This document shows, piece by piece, positions 9,036-18,418 of a stretch of 33,340 nucleotides of DNA (within the stretch, counting starts at the first letter, position 1; the number at the start of each line of letters is the position of its first letter). The position numbers and the translations under genes were made by a program. Source of the stretch: Deltaproteobacteria bacterium (GTDB taxonomy: Bacteria > Desulfobacterota > Desulfobacteria > Desulfobacterales > B30-G6); the NCBI GenBank assembly GCA_024639645.1, contig JAHEIB010000014.1, positions 1 through 33,340 on the forward strand. Reading direction: 5' to 3'. The notes beneath the pieces are model-generated. The model saw only the letters and a program-made list of their open reading frames with translations, was not told where the DNA came from and did no database searches.

Positions 9036-10565
9036 ATGTCCGATGATATACTCATCATAGACAAAGATACCAGTCACGCCAAGGCACTGGGTGTTTATCT
9101 GGAGCGAAAGCGGCTGGAAGCCTATCTGGCTTCCAGCTGTGAAGATGTCATGGTGTTGTTCGACAACATCAGCACGGAAATCGTTCTGGCCGATCCAGGA
9201 CTTCCGGACATGGAGATGATTTCTCTGCTAAAACAGATCAAAGCAACCCATCCTAAGCTGCAGATTATCGTCATGGTGACACCGGATCAATTCGATCAAG
9301 CCATGGCGGAGCTGAAGCATGACGCTGTCCATTACCTGATGAAGCCGGTCAAAAGCACCGCCCTGGACATGGCCATGTATCAGGCTAGATCCTGGATCTC
9401 ATTAAATAGCCGGCTCGAGGCTAATGAGAAAAAATTAAAAGTTTTTCGTCACACTCAGAACTTGTTTCAACAACTCTTCGATGAGGTCCCCTGCTACATC
9501 TCCGTACAGGACAAGCAGTTCCGCCTTACAGCCACCAACAGGATGTTCAAAAAGGATTTTGGTGACGAAATCGGCTCCCACTGTTTCGAGGTATACAAAC
9601 ATAGAGGATCTCCCTGTCAGGAATGTCCTGTGGCAGATACCTTTGAGGATGGAAAGCCCCACACCACCGAAGAGGTCGTTACATCCAAGTCGGGTGAGCA
9701 GTACAATGTTATCACCTGGACCGCGCCCATTCGCAATGGTGACGGTGAGATTACCCAGGTCATGGAAATGTCCACCAACATTACCCAGATCCGGCAGCTT
9801 CAGGATCACTTGACGTCTTTGGGGCTCATGATCGGATCCATGTCGCATGGTGTCAGGGGGATGCTGACGGCCTTGGACGGTGGTATCTACCAGCTTGAGA
9901 CAGGTTTAGAAAAAAACGACAAGGAACGCACCCAACACGCTTTTGGCCAGGTCAAGCAGATGACTGGGCGAATCCGCAAAATGGTTCTGGAAATCCTATA
10001 TTATGCCAAGTCAAGGGAGCTGCGCTACCAATCCATCGATATGGTAGAAATGGCTGACAAGGTCATAGGTGATGCCTTGGCCATAGCGTCCAAAAACGGT
10101 GTGCGCCTGGAGGCGAACATATCCCCTTCTCTGGGCTTTGTTGACGTCGACCCCACCTGGTTGCAGGCCGCCCTGGTCAATTTTGTGGAAAACGCCATCG
10201 ATGCTTGTACCTACGATCGCAGCAAGAATGAACACATTGTTACATTTGATGCCTTTGAAACAGCCAATGACCGCATCTGTTTTATCATCCAGGACAACGG
10301 TATGGGGATGGACCAGGAAACAAGAGAAAAGATGTTTACCCTCTTTTTTACATCAAAAGGCTCCCAGGGAACAGGACTGGGATTGTTTATCGCCAACCGT
10401 GTTATCCATCAGCACGGCGGCAGCATCAACGTAGAATCTGAAATCAGAAAGGGTTCCCGGTTCCAGATCTGTCTGCCCAGATCGCAATCGAACCAGTCGA
10501 AAAGGATCGACATCCCCGGAAAAGTGCTGGAAACAGAAAAAAATGAGACTGACGACCAAAAGTAG
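9036..10565 (+). CDS. Hybrid sensor histidine kinase (REC - PAS - HisKA - HATPase_c)
   Basis: REC-like N-terminus (DILIIDKD, VLADPGLPD, MKPV), PAS with CQECP, SMSHGVRGML H-box, DNGMGMD and GTGLGLFIANRVI ATPase boxes. Confidence 0.88.
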   Translation: MSDDILIIDKDTSHAKALGVYLERKRLEAYLASSCEDVMVLFDNISTEIVLADPGLPDMEMISLLKQIKATHPKLQIIVMVTPDQFDQAMAELKHDAVHYLMKPVKSTALDMAMYQARSWISLNSRLEANEKKLKVFRHTQNLFQQLFDEVPCYISVQDKQFRLTATNRMFKKDFGDEIGSHCFEVYKHRGSPCQECPVADTFEDGKPHTTEEVVTSKSGEQYNVITWTAPIRNGDGEITQVMEMSTNITQIRQLQDHLTSLGLMIGSMSHGVRGMLTALDGGIYQLETGLEKNDKERTQHAFGQVKQMTGRIRKMVLEILYYAKSRELRYQSIDMVEMADKVIGDALAIASKNGVRLEANISPSLGFVDVDPTWLQAALVNFVENAIDACTYDRSKNEHIVTFDAFETANDRICFIIQDNGMGMDQETREKMFTLFFTSKGSQGTGLGLFIANRVIHQHGGSINVESEIRKGSRFQICLPRSQSNQSKRIDIPGKVLETEKNETDDQK

Positions 10566-10992
10566 ATACGGCACAAGACTCATTCTTGATCTGGCGATCA
10601 ATGCACAGAATGGCCCCGTTCCCCTGGGTGACGTATCCAAGCGTCAGAATATTTCCCTGAAATATCTTGAGCATTTGATTCGAAAACTGAAAGAGGCCGG
10701 GCTGATCAAAAGCCAGCGGGGGCCCTATGGTGGACACATGCTGAAAAAATCACCTGCTGACATTACCGTGGGGGATATTGTTCGAACATTAGAAAAGTCA
10801 ACGGCCATCACAGACTGCGCGGAGACAGAAGATAAGCTCTGCGGGGTGTGCAACCGGGCCGGGGACTGTCTTTCCCGCTGGGTATGGATCGAAGCTAGCG
10901 AGGCCATGTTCAAGCGTCTGGATGAAATTACCATCCAGGGTCTGACCACCATCAAACTCAAACCATACGAATCCGCCAATTCTCTCTACTGA
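10543..10992 (+). CDS. rrf2: Rrf2 family transcriptional regulator with three-Cys Fe-S-type motif
   Basis: MRLTTKSRYGTRLILDLA...KYLEHLIRKLKEAGLIKSQRGPYGG; Cys in CAETEDKLCGVCNRAGDC; overlaps the HK 3' end by 23 nt. Confidence 0.92.
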   Translation: MRLTTKSRYGTRLILDLAINAQNGPVPLGDVSKRQNISLKYLEHLIRKLKEAGLIKSQRGPYGGHMLKKSPADITVGDIVRTLEKSTAITDCAETEDKLCGVCNRAGDCLSRWVWIEASEAMFKRLDEITIQGLTTIKLKPYESANSLY

Positions 10993-11092
10993 TACCTATC
11001 GTATTTGTCAGGATCTTATTCTGAAATCGCTTTGGCAAATAACGTCAAAAGGAATATTCTAATTTCAACAGCTATATGTGAAAATACTGGTT

Positions 11093-11836
11093 CTAGGGAC
11101 TCACGACAGTTTCCGTGCCAAAATCTCTCCTGGAATGCCCGTTGGTTTCAAAGAGGTGAATCCAGTCTTGAACCCGTTCCCTGCCGTAGGCTTTTTCCCA
11201 GGCGGTCAAGATGGTTTTTACGGGGATGTCTGCATACACACCGTGATCGTCCACATATTCCATAAACCGTTTCTCTTCGAGGTTATAGGCCTGAAAAACA
11301 GAATCTTCGTGACCGTTGAATTCGAGAGGGTCTACATGGTGCCGATGGCAGAGTTCTTTGTTGAAGGCGGGGGTTGACTTGACCCATTTGTCATTTAGAA
11401 AGAATTCAGTATAACCATGGTATACAAACAGATCAGACCCCAGGAAGTCCAGCAGTTCACGGGTAGCCAGGTGGTTACGCACGGTGGCAAAGCCCACCCG
11501 GGATGGAATGCCGAGGCACCGGCCCAGGGCACAGAGGAGGGATGCTTTACAGACACAATATCCCCGCCTGCTCTGCAGCACCTGGCTTGCCTGGTAATGT
11601 TCGGGGAGAAAGAACGGGTAATAGGGGTCATACCGGATGTCATCTCTGACCGCATAATAGATAGCGACAGCAAGGTCAAGGGATCGGTTTTGGGTGTGTT
11701 TGGTCATTGTCCGGGCATAAGACTGGATGTCCGGATGATGACTGTCGATAATTTCCGTGGGTTGCAGGTATTGGTCGAAGTTCAATTTATCCGCCTTCGC
11801 AGAATACCACGAGCATGCCCGAGGGGATCCATTCAT
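11093..11836 (-). CDS. Transglutaminase-like domain protein
   Basis: SRRGYCVCKASLLCALGRCLGIPSRVGFA (catalytic Cys region), HGYTEFFLNDKWVKSTPAF (His/Asp region). Confidence 0.85.
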   Translation of the reverse strand: MNGSPRACSWYSAKADKLNFDQYLQPTEIIDSHHPDIQSYARTMTKHTQNRSLDLAVAIYYAVRDDIRYDPYYPFFLPEHYQASQVLQSRRGYCVCKASLLCALGRCLGIPSRVGFATVRNHLATRELLDFLGSDLFVYHGYTEFFLNDKWVKSTPAFNKELCHRHHVDPLEFNGHEDSVFQAYNLEEKRFMEYVDDHGVYADIPVKTILTAWEKAYGRERVQDWIHLFETNGHSRRDFGTETVVSP

Positions 11837-13425
11837 AGTTTTCCAGAAGTGATTTCCCGGAAAAAAATTTCGTCTTCGGCATACAAGGCGCCGTCTTCCA
11901 GCCGGATGGCATTTTTCTTATAAAGATTTGCCAGAGATACATCCAGGGATACAAAATCTTCTGTTCCGGCCTGCATTTGTGAACGGACATGGTGGGTTTT
12001 TTCCTCACGGATACGTTTTTTAATACGGTGACTGTTGATAAGTTTCTCCAAGGCCAGCACCCGGCGGGCCCCTTTCCTGGCAGGTATCAAACGCTGGGCC
12101 AGAGAGAGCAGGAGGCAGTCGGCCAGCATCTGACGCACAAGATTCTGTTCATGGGGTTCGAAGGAATTGATTACCGTTTCGATGACGGAAGTGGAGCTGT
12201 TGGCGTGAATCGTGCTCAGTACCAGATGACCGGTAGAGGCGGCTTTTATCGCAATTTCATAGCTTTCCTTGTCACGCATTTCACCGATGACAATGACATC
12301 CGGTGCCTGGCGGAATACGTTTCGCAGGCCTTCACTGAAGGACTGGGTATCCCTGCCGACCTGACGCTGGTTGATATTGCTCATCTTGTGCTGGTGAAGA
12401 TACTCAACCGGGTCTTCAAGCGTCACGATGTTACATTGCCTGTTGGTGTTGATGATGTCCACCAGGGCGCAAAGGGTTGTTGACTTGCCGTGGCCGGCAG
12501 GCCCGGCAATCAGAATTAATCCCTGGGGCTTGAGACAGAAATCTCTCAGCCAGTTAGGAAGGTTGAGCTGAGAAAAAGAAGGGATGGTTTCCGGGAGGTT
12601 TCGAATGGCAATGGCGATGGATCCTCTCTGTCTGAAAATATTGGCCCGGAAACGTCCGATGCCCGGATAGGTGATGGCAAAACCCATGTCATTGCTGCCG
12701 AGAAAGTGATCCCAGTCTTCAGCGGACAAAAAATCCCTGGCATATTTTTCGCAGTCATCTGGTGTGAGGGGCGCCATATTCAATCGTTTTACCTCATTGC
12801 TGATTTTGATACAGGGAGGGGCACCCGGCGTCAGGAGCATATCACTGGCATCGGATTTTGACAGGTATTGCAGCAGTGAAATCAGGGGGGGTGCCTTGCT
12901 CATTTTTTCCCAGGAATTTTCAACCATTCTCTGGATCAATTCTCCCTGCAGACCATGCCGGGCGTCCGTCAAAAGGATTTTTCTGGCTGCTTCCATCATA
13001 AAAGAGGGAATCATCACGGGTTTTATTTTTTTATTTAGAGAAAATTCGAGTTCGCTGATGATTTCAAAATCATTGGGGTTGACCATGGCCAGAGTGAGAG
13101 TGGTCTGATCTGCGGATAGCGGCAGTATCTTCGCGTTGAATATCTTTTCCCGTGGTATCAGGTCGAGTACGGAATTCTCGATATCGATTTTAAACAGGTT
13201 GATAGTCGGAATACCACTCTGACGACTTAAAAAAGCCAGCAGGTCATCGATATCGATATACCCCAGTTCCAAGAGAATGGAACCCAGCTGTCCGCCTGCC
13301 AGTGTTTGTTTTGTAAGCGCCTGCCGCAGCTGTTCCTTGGTGATGAGCTTGCTGTCGATGAAAGAATCGCCTATGCGCTGCTTGCCGGCCGGCTTTGTTG
13401 CTCCATGATCGGTATGTTCTGCCAT
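11833..13425 (-). CDS. MshEN-domain / PilT-GspE-like secretion ATPase
   Basis: N-terminal MshEN-like (GDSFIDSKLITKEQLRQAL...LGSILLELGYI); GPAGHGKSTT Walker A; VTLEDPVEYLH; IGEMRDKES; STGHLVLSTIHANSS. Confidence 0.88.
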   Translation of the reverse strand: MAEHTDHGATKPAGKQRIGDSFIDSKLITKEQLRQALTKQTLAGGQLGSILLELGYIDIDDLLAFLSRQSGIPTINLFKIDIENSVLDLIPREKIFNAKILPLSADQTTLTLAMVNPNDFEIISELEFSLNKKIKPVMIPSFMMEAARKILLTDARHGLQGELIQRMVENSWEKMSKAPPLISLLQYLSKSDASDMLLTPGAPPCIKISNEVKRLNMAPLTPDDCEKYARDFLSAEDWDHFLGSNDMGFAITYPGIGRFRANIFRQRGSIAIAIRNLPETIPSFSQLNLPNWLRDFCLKPQGLILIAGPAGHGKSTTLCALVDIINTNRQCNIVTLEDPVEYLHQHKMSNINQRQVGRDTQSFSEGLRNVFRQAPDVIVIGEMRDKESYEIAIKAASTGHLVLSTIHANSSTSVIETVINSFEPHEQNLVRQMLADCLLLSLAQRLIPARKGARRVLALEKLINSHRIKKRIREEKTHHVRSQMQAGTEDFVSLDVSLANLYKKNAIRLEDGALYAEDEIFFREITSGKL

Positions 13426-13439
13426 GATGTATGCCTCTA

Positions 13440-13748
13440 TTATTCTTCGTATAGGTACTCGTTTTCAAGAGCGGTCTTTTCAGCCTCGGTGATGATGTCG
13501 AACTCTACAAGAATATCACCGATCCCGGCCTCCCGGAGCACATCAATTTTCATGATGTTCTTCGGATTCTTTTTCTGAATGCTGAAAAAGGTATAGCGAA
13601 GGTTGAGCTTTTCCTTTTTGAGCATCCTGAATGAGTCCATGATGTGGATATCCGCACCGCCAGTATAAATATAATGGTGTGCGATCAACATGTAGAAAGA
13701 ACCAGCGATAATTGCATACAGAAGGTATTTTTTGAGGACTTGTGCCAT
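13440..13748 (-). CDS. Small membrane protein with C-terminal MshEN-like fragment
   Basis: MAQVLKKYLLYAIIAGSFYMLIAHHYIY... one TM, then REAGIGDILVEFDIITEAEKTALENEYLYEE; ATG 13748 preferred over 13859. Confidence 0.6.
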   Translation of the reverse strand: MAQVLKKYLLYAIIAGSFYMLIAHHYIYTGGADIHIMDSFRMLKKEKLNLRYTFFSIQKKNPKNIMKIDVLREAGIGDILVEFDIITEAEKTALENEYLYEE

Positions 13749-13855
13749 GCTTTCAATGTTCTCCTGACTATCATAAAAAGATTGATGTCCACGGGTTATA
13801 CAGAGCCATTTGATGCCGTCAAGGGTATACCACCTATTTTGATGGAATCCCCAGA

Positions 13856-14341
13856 TCAAGGCATCAGGTAGAAACCAAGATCTTTGTCATAGGGTTGAAA
13901 TTTGATAAATACCGCATTGATCATGTTTTTATCCGAGGCGGTTACTTTTGCCTTCCGTTGAATAAAGGTTTTATTGCTGTCATCCAGATGAAAGGAGACT
14001 TCCAGTAGATCGTTCTTCATGATAAGATTTCCAGGGGTTAAATTGGCAAAATCAATGCCGCCGAGGGAAAGACTTTCGACTGCCATCCGGCCGGAATCAC
14101 CTGTTTTTTCATTACGGTATTCACCGTCAAAATTGACGGTCATTCGATAATGTCTCCTGAATTCGATGATACAGCGAAATACATTGCCGCAGCTGCATCT
14201 AGCTTTGATACCCCGCTTGGATGATTTGTGTTCATTTGCATTGAAACGTTGTGAAATGTTGCATTTCGGACATGTAATTTTTACCGTATCGTCAGTATTC
14301 GCATAGAAGGTATGAAACGCAGTTGTTTCAATAATTTTCAT
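13856..14341 (-). CDS. PilZ domain protein with N-terminal zinc-ribbon-like segment
   Basis: CPKCNISQRF...ARCSCGNVFRC then RRHYRMTVNFDGEYR...VESLSLGGIDF typical of PilZ. Confidence 0.8.
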   Translation of the reverse strand: MKIIETTAFHTFYANTDDTVKITCPKCNISQRFNANEHKSSKRGIKARCSCGNVFRCIIEFRRHYRMTVNFDGEYRNEKTGDSGRMAVESLSLGGIDFANLTPGNLIMKNDLLEVSFHLDDSNKTFIQRKAKVTASDKNMINAVFIKFQPYDKDLGFYLMP

Positions 14342-14512
14342 ATGAGGATTCTCCCATAATATCGAATCGATTCATACAAATGAATAGGAATATAAATAAA
14401 ATGGTATCATTTTTCAATTTCTTTTTTTAAAATGAAATATATTACAGCCGGACACAATGGAAATCCCGTCCGTTTCATCAAACCATGACAATTCAAATGG
14501 GATAGCAAATCT

Positions 14513-15247
14513 ATGGGCAAGCCCTTACAAACACAGCACAATAAGCGCCACAGTGTCGACCCGAAAAAATGTCTTTCGTGTGGTACCACTGAAAACATGG
14601 GTAACCGAAAATACTGCTCTGTGGCGTGTAGAAAAAAACTGCGCCATCAGCTGAACATCCGGACCGGTCTTTTGAAAGCCCTCAATGCACGCTATGCAAC
14701 GTTTTATTTTACAGATGAGCTGCTGATCATGGATGTTCTCCCAATCGGTTCTATAAAGATATACAGTTTTCTTTTTCCGCGGTCCCGGAACAGGGAACCG
14801 GTGGCGGATTTTTCAGAGCTGTGCAATATCCTGGGGAATGCCTGGTGGGGAGAGATGAAAAGGACCAATCGGGAATATCTTGCCTCGCAACATGTGCTGA
14901 ACCAGGCGGCCCCCAAGGATTTTTCAATGGAATCGATTCAGCCGGAGATAGTGAAAATACCTGTTGTCAAGGGAAGTGGAAAGTTACTGTTGTATTTAAA
15001 GCTCGACAGGGAGGCTCTCCATTCAAAAAAACTCAAGCAGGTTATCAAGTCGGCCTACCGGCGTCAGGCCAGAATCGTTCACCCAGACATGGGTGGAGAT
15101 GAGAACGCCTTCCGTAAAATCTATCAGGCTTATGAGACCCTGATGGCGTGGGCCGAGGAACCGAGTTTTCTGAAACGCAGTGGTTTCCCGGACAAATGGT
15201 TTTATGACGGAAATAAAAACAGGTGGGTACAGCCGACACCTAACTGA
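14513..15247 (+). CDS. J-domain protein with N-terminal Cys-rich motif
   Basis: CLSCGTTENMGNRKYCSVACRKKLR N-terminal; C-terminal SAYRRQARIVHPDMGGDENAFRKIYQAYETLMAW (HPD J-domain). Confidence 0.8.
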   Translation: MGKPLQTQHNKRHSVDPKKCLSCGTTENMGNRKYCSVACRKKLRHQLNIRTGLLKALNARYATFYFTDELLIMDVLPIGSIKIYSFLFPRSRNREPVADFSELCNILGNAWWGEMKRTNREYLASQHVLNQAAPKDFSMESIQPEIVKIPVVKGSGKLLLYLKLDREALHSKKLKQVIKSAYRRQARIVHPDMGGDENAFRKIYQAYETLMAWAEEPSFLKRSGFPDKWFYDGNKNRWVQPTPN

Positions 15248-15309
15248 GCTATAAGCGATAAGCTGTAAGCTATAAGCGGATTACCGCTTATAGCTTACAG
15301 CTTATCGCT
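15248..15309. repeat. Heptad array C: perfect 26-bp inverted repeat with 4-nt loop filling a convergent gap
   Basis: AGCGATAAGCTGTAAGCTATAAGCGG (15254-15279) / ATTA / CCGCTTATAGCTTACAGCTTATCGCT (15284-15309). Confidence 0.95.
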
Positions 15310-16465
15310 AAATATACCTATCCGCCAGTCCTGAAATAAAAGCATCTACGCCCTCCTTGCCATCTTTTACGCGAATATCGGCCACCAGATTTTTGATTTT
15401 ATGATAGGTGGCCGAATCATTTTGCAGATCATCGGTTGAGTGGTAGGCACCACCCCGGCGACCGGCTCTGTATATCAATCGATCCTGATCGGAAAGCATT
15501 TGATATTTGGCGATAACGTCGAGCATGGTATTTTTATCTTTCGGCAGGCTGCCTGAAACTTCTTCCAGTAGATTCATGATGTGGTCACTGGTGATGGTGC
15601 TGTGGATGCCATCAAGGGTTTCAATAAAGAGGCGGGTTTCTTCAGCAAGCATATCATCTGTCTGCGGCGTAAATGTCCCATCGATCAAATTCTGATACAG
15701 CGGAATTCGTTGCGGTACCCTGAGGCTACGCAACCTGATAAAGTGGGGATCGATCCGGTTGAGTACATTGGCTGTTTCAAGGGCGTGTTCCCGCCACATT
15801 TCCTGGCCTCCCAGACCGGGCATAATATATTCGGAAAGCTCCATGCCGGCTGCAATGACGCTTCGGCCGGCATCGATCTGCTGGGCAGCGGTCACCCCTT
15901 TTTTCATCAGCTTCAGGAGCGGATCATATCCGGTCTCAAGGCCTATATGAATTCGATCCAGGCCTGCTTTGTGGATCTTTTTGAGTGACTTTACTGATTT
16001 ACGGATAATGGTCCTGGACCGCGAATAGGTGGTTACCCGCTTGATGCCGGGGAATGTTTTTCTCAGAAATTCAAGTATTTTTACAAGATCATCGGTTACC
16101 ATCACCAGGTTGTCTGCGTCTTGAAGAAAACAGGCCCGGGTATCGTAATAGAGCCAGGCGGCAACACTGCGATAGTTGTCATGATAGCGGGCTTCATTGA
16201 AGATGGTGGTGATCACGGCATCGTTGACTTGCCCTGAGAAGCCCGATCGTTTTGAGAGGGATCGGATATCGTCGGCTATCTGCCTGGCTGCCAGGATATC
16301 CTGTTTTATTTCGTCAACGGATCTCAAGGAAAACTTCCGGTTCTTGTATACGGGGCAGAACAGGCATTGGTTCCACGGGCAGTTGCGGGTGATGCGTAAA
16401 AGCAAACTGCGGGCTTCGTTGGGTGGCCGGATAGGCCCCTGTTCAAAACCGGGATGATCTTTCAT
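15308..16465 (-). CDS. Radical SAM protein
   Basis: LLLRITRNCPWNQCLFCPVYKNRKFSLRSVDEIKQDI (CxxxCxxC), GLDRIHIGLETGYDPLLKLMKKGVT. Confidence 0.9.
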   Translation of the reverse strand: MKDHPGFEQGPIRPPNEARSLLLRITRNCPWNQCLFCPVYKNRKFSLRSVDEIKQDILAARQIADDIRSLSKRSGFSGQVNDAVITTIFNEARYHDNYRSVAAWLYYDTRACFLQDADNLVMVTDDLVKILEFLRKTFPGIKRVTTYSRSRTIIRKSVKSLKKIHKAGLDRIHIGLETGYDPLLKLMKKGVTAAQQIDAGRSVIAAGMELSEYIMPGLGGQEMWREHALETANVLNRIDPHFIRLRSLRVPQRIPLYQNLIDGTFTPQTDDMLAEETRLFIETLDGIHSTITSDHIMNLLEEVSGSLPKDKNTMLDVIAKYQMLSDQDRLIYRAGRRGGAYHSTDDLQNDSATYHKIKNLVADIRVKDGKEGVDAFISGLADRYI

Positions 16466-16478
16466 GGCGATACTCCTT

Positions 16479-16518
16479 AGTTATAAGCTGTAAGCATTAA
16501 GCTGCTTATGGCTTGTTG
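16479..16518. repeat. Heptad array D
   Basis: TTATAAGC TGTAAGC ATTAAGC TG CTTATGGCTTG. Confidence 0.75.
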
Positions 16519-16529
16519 TTTTCAGACGT

Positions 16530-16648
16530 TCTTTAACCCTTATACGCTGGGAAGCTAGGATGCTTGGAAGCGGTGATGCTGTTGTCCGCATACTCCTTTC
16601 AGCTCCCCTCAAACCCTTGTATCACCCCCGGACCCTGGAACCCATGCG
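16530..16648. repeat. Octad composite module 1
   Basis: CGCTGGGA AGCTAGGA TGCTTGGA AGCGGTGA TGCTGTTG ... TGTCCGC ... CCCCTCAAACCCTTGTATCACCCCCGGACCCTGGAACCC. Confidence 0.8.
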
Positions 16649-17860
16649 TCAGCATATAAATATCTCCGGCGGCGTCTGCGATATCAGACGGGCGCCTGTG
16701 TCCGTCACCAGAAAAACAGATTCCATACCCGCTGAAAAAGCATCTTCAAAAACGAATTTTGGTTCCAGGGCAAAGGTCATACCGGGCAGCAGGAGATCCT
16801 CTTTTCCCTGGGCGATAATGGGGGGTTCGATGAGTTCATAGCCAATACCGTGCCCGATGAATGAAACCTGGTGTCCAGGAATACCCAGATAGCTTTCTTT
16901 GTACCCCAGTGACCCGGCCATATGGAGCGTATGCGAGAACAGGTCGTGGGCACACATCCCTGGCTTGATTGCCTCCAACAGTTCCTGGTGAATCGCCATG
17001 GCGGCCCGGGCCGCCTGCAGGGCTTTTTGCGGCATGTGTCCGATGGCAAACATCCGGGTTTCGTCCATGTGAAAACCATTCAAAACCGATGCAAAATCAA
17101 CCATGATCGGTTCCTCGGCCCTGATTGTTTTATTCCCGGCACCACATGGAAAGGCATATGAGCTCCCCTGGCCGCTGGCAGGGGAGTCGAGCACCCCGGT
17201 CATTCCACCGCTCCTGCCGCTCAGTACATGCCAGGAATACCCTTCGGTGCGATAGTTGCGAACCCGCAAATTTCCGGCATGTCCCCGGTCTCTGGCAAAG
17301 TTTTCGAACAGACCGGCAAACCCCATTTCCGAGAGACCAGGCTTTAGTATGCGACGCATGTAGTCAAATGTCAGGCATGACATTTCAGCCGTATGTTCCA
17401 TCTGCTGAATATCCCAGGGAGACTTGGTTTTGCGCACATCCAGTATGGATGCCGAGGCATCCACAAGTTTTTGGGAGGGAAATATTTTTTTAAAAAAATG
17501 AAACTCCGCCACCGGCATGACATCATACTCGAGACCCAGGGTCCGGGGGAGGGTACCAAAGTGATCCCTCAGACAACCGGGGATATCCCGGAAAGAGTCG
17601 ATGGGGACGATCTGACTCAGGGGTGATTCTTTGCGTGCCCTGGGGAAATAGCGTTTGATGAACAGAACAGGTTCACCGTGGGAGGGGACATACAGGGCGC
17701 CATCTTGTGCAGTACCTGAAAAGTATAAAAGATCCACCCTTTGTACAATTAGGGCACCATCGACCCCCCATTTCTGAAACGTTTTCTGGAGGCGTGACCA
17801 CCGACGGCTTATTTCTGTGCTGGGTATGGGTGTGATACGGGGCAAAGGAGGGATGGTCAT
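16649..17860 (-). CDS. M24 family metallopeptidase (Xaa-Pro dipeptidase-like)
   Basis: VDFASVLNGFHMDETRMFAIG, GHQVSFIGHGIGYELIEPPII, FALEPKFVFEDAFSAGMESVFLVTDTGA. Confidence 0.9.
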   Translation of the reverse strand: MTIPPLPRITPIPSTEISRRWSRLQKTFQKWGVDGALIVQRVDLLYFSGTAQDGALYVPSHGEPVLFIKRYFPRARKESPLSQIVPIDSFRDIPGCLRDHFGTLPRTLGLEYDVMPVAEFHFFKKIFPSQKLVDASASILDVRKTKSPWDIQQMEHTAEMSCLTFDYMRRILKPGLSEMGFAGLFENFARDRGHAGNLRVRNYRTEGYSWHVLSGRSGGMTGVLDSPASGQGSSYAFPCGAGNKTIRAEEPIMVDFASVLNGFHMDETRMFAIGHMPQKALQAARAAMAIHQELLEAIKPGMCAHDLFSHTLHMAGSLGYKESYLGIPGHQVSFIGHGIGYELIEPPIIAQGKEDLLLPGMTFALEPKFVFEDAFSAGMESVFLVTDTGARLISQTPPEIFIC

Positions 17861-17868
17861 GAGACACC

Positions 17869-18270
17869 CTATAGCTGGGCCTCTTTTATCATGAACTTCA
17901 ACCCGATTCCGTCTGGGTTCACTCTCACGATTTCAGCTGGAACCTTTATGGACTCCTTTCCATCGCTGAACGGGATGTCAAGGGTTACCAGCTGCCCTAA
18001 CTGGAATATCTCCGAGGTCTGGATGAAGATGCCGCTGTTGCTGATATCCTTGCAATAGGCACTATACTGACGATTCTGTGTCGAAAAGGTAATGGTCTGG
18101 TCATACTTTCGCCGGAAGTCATTCCTATCTCCCAGGCTCAGCTCTTTCACGGGAATCTTTCCCAGTTGTTCCAGAAGATCCCGTCTTTCACCATCTGCCA
18201 TTCCCAGAATCTGCTTTATCAACTGAATAGTAACGTCATTTTTATCTGGGAAATCTTGATTGCTTTCCAT
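17869..18270 (-). CDS. PilZ domain protein
   Basis: NDFRRKYDQTITF...YCKDISNSGIFIQTSEIFQLGQLVTLDIPF...GIGLKFM; start at 18270 after AAGGAG. Confidence 0.8.
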   Translation of the reverse strand: MESNQDFPDKNDVTIQLIKQILGMADGERRDLLEQLGKIPVKELSLGDRNDFRRKYDQTITFSTQNRQYSAYCKDISNSGIFIQTSEIFQLGQLVTLDIPFSDGKESIKVPAEIVRVNPDGIGLKFMIKEAQL

Positions 18271-18418
18271 AAAAAACTCCTTCAATGGATATACGGTGCC
18301 GACAATGTCGATGGCTATGTTGATTGACATTTTTGGAAAAATATTATGAAATAATACTGAAGATAAGTCAATAAGCATCCTTGACGGCAACCAAAAGAAA
18401 ACGTAGTAATAATATCCT

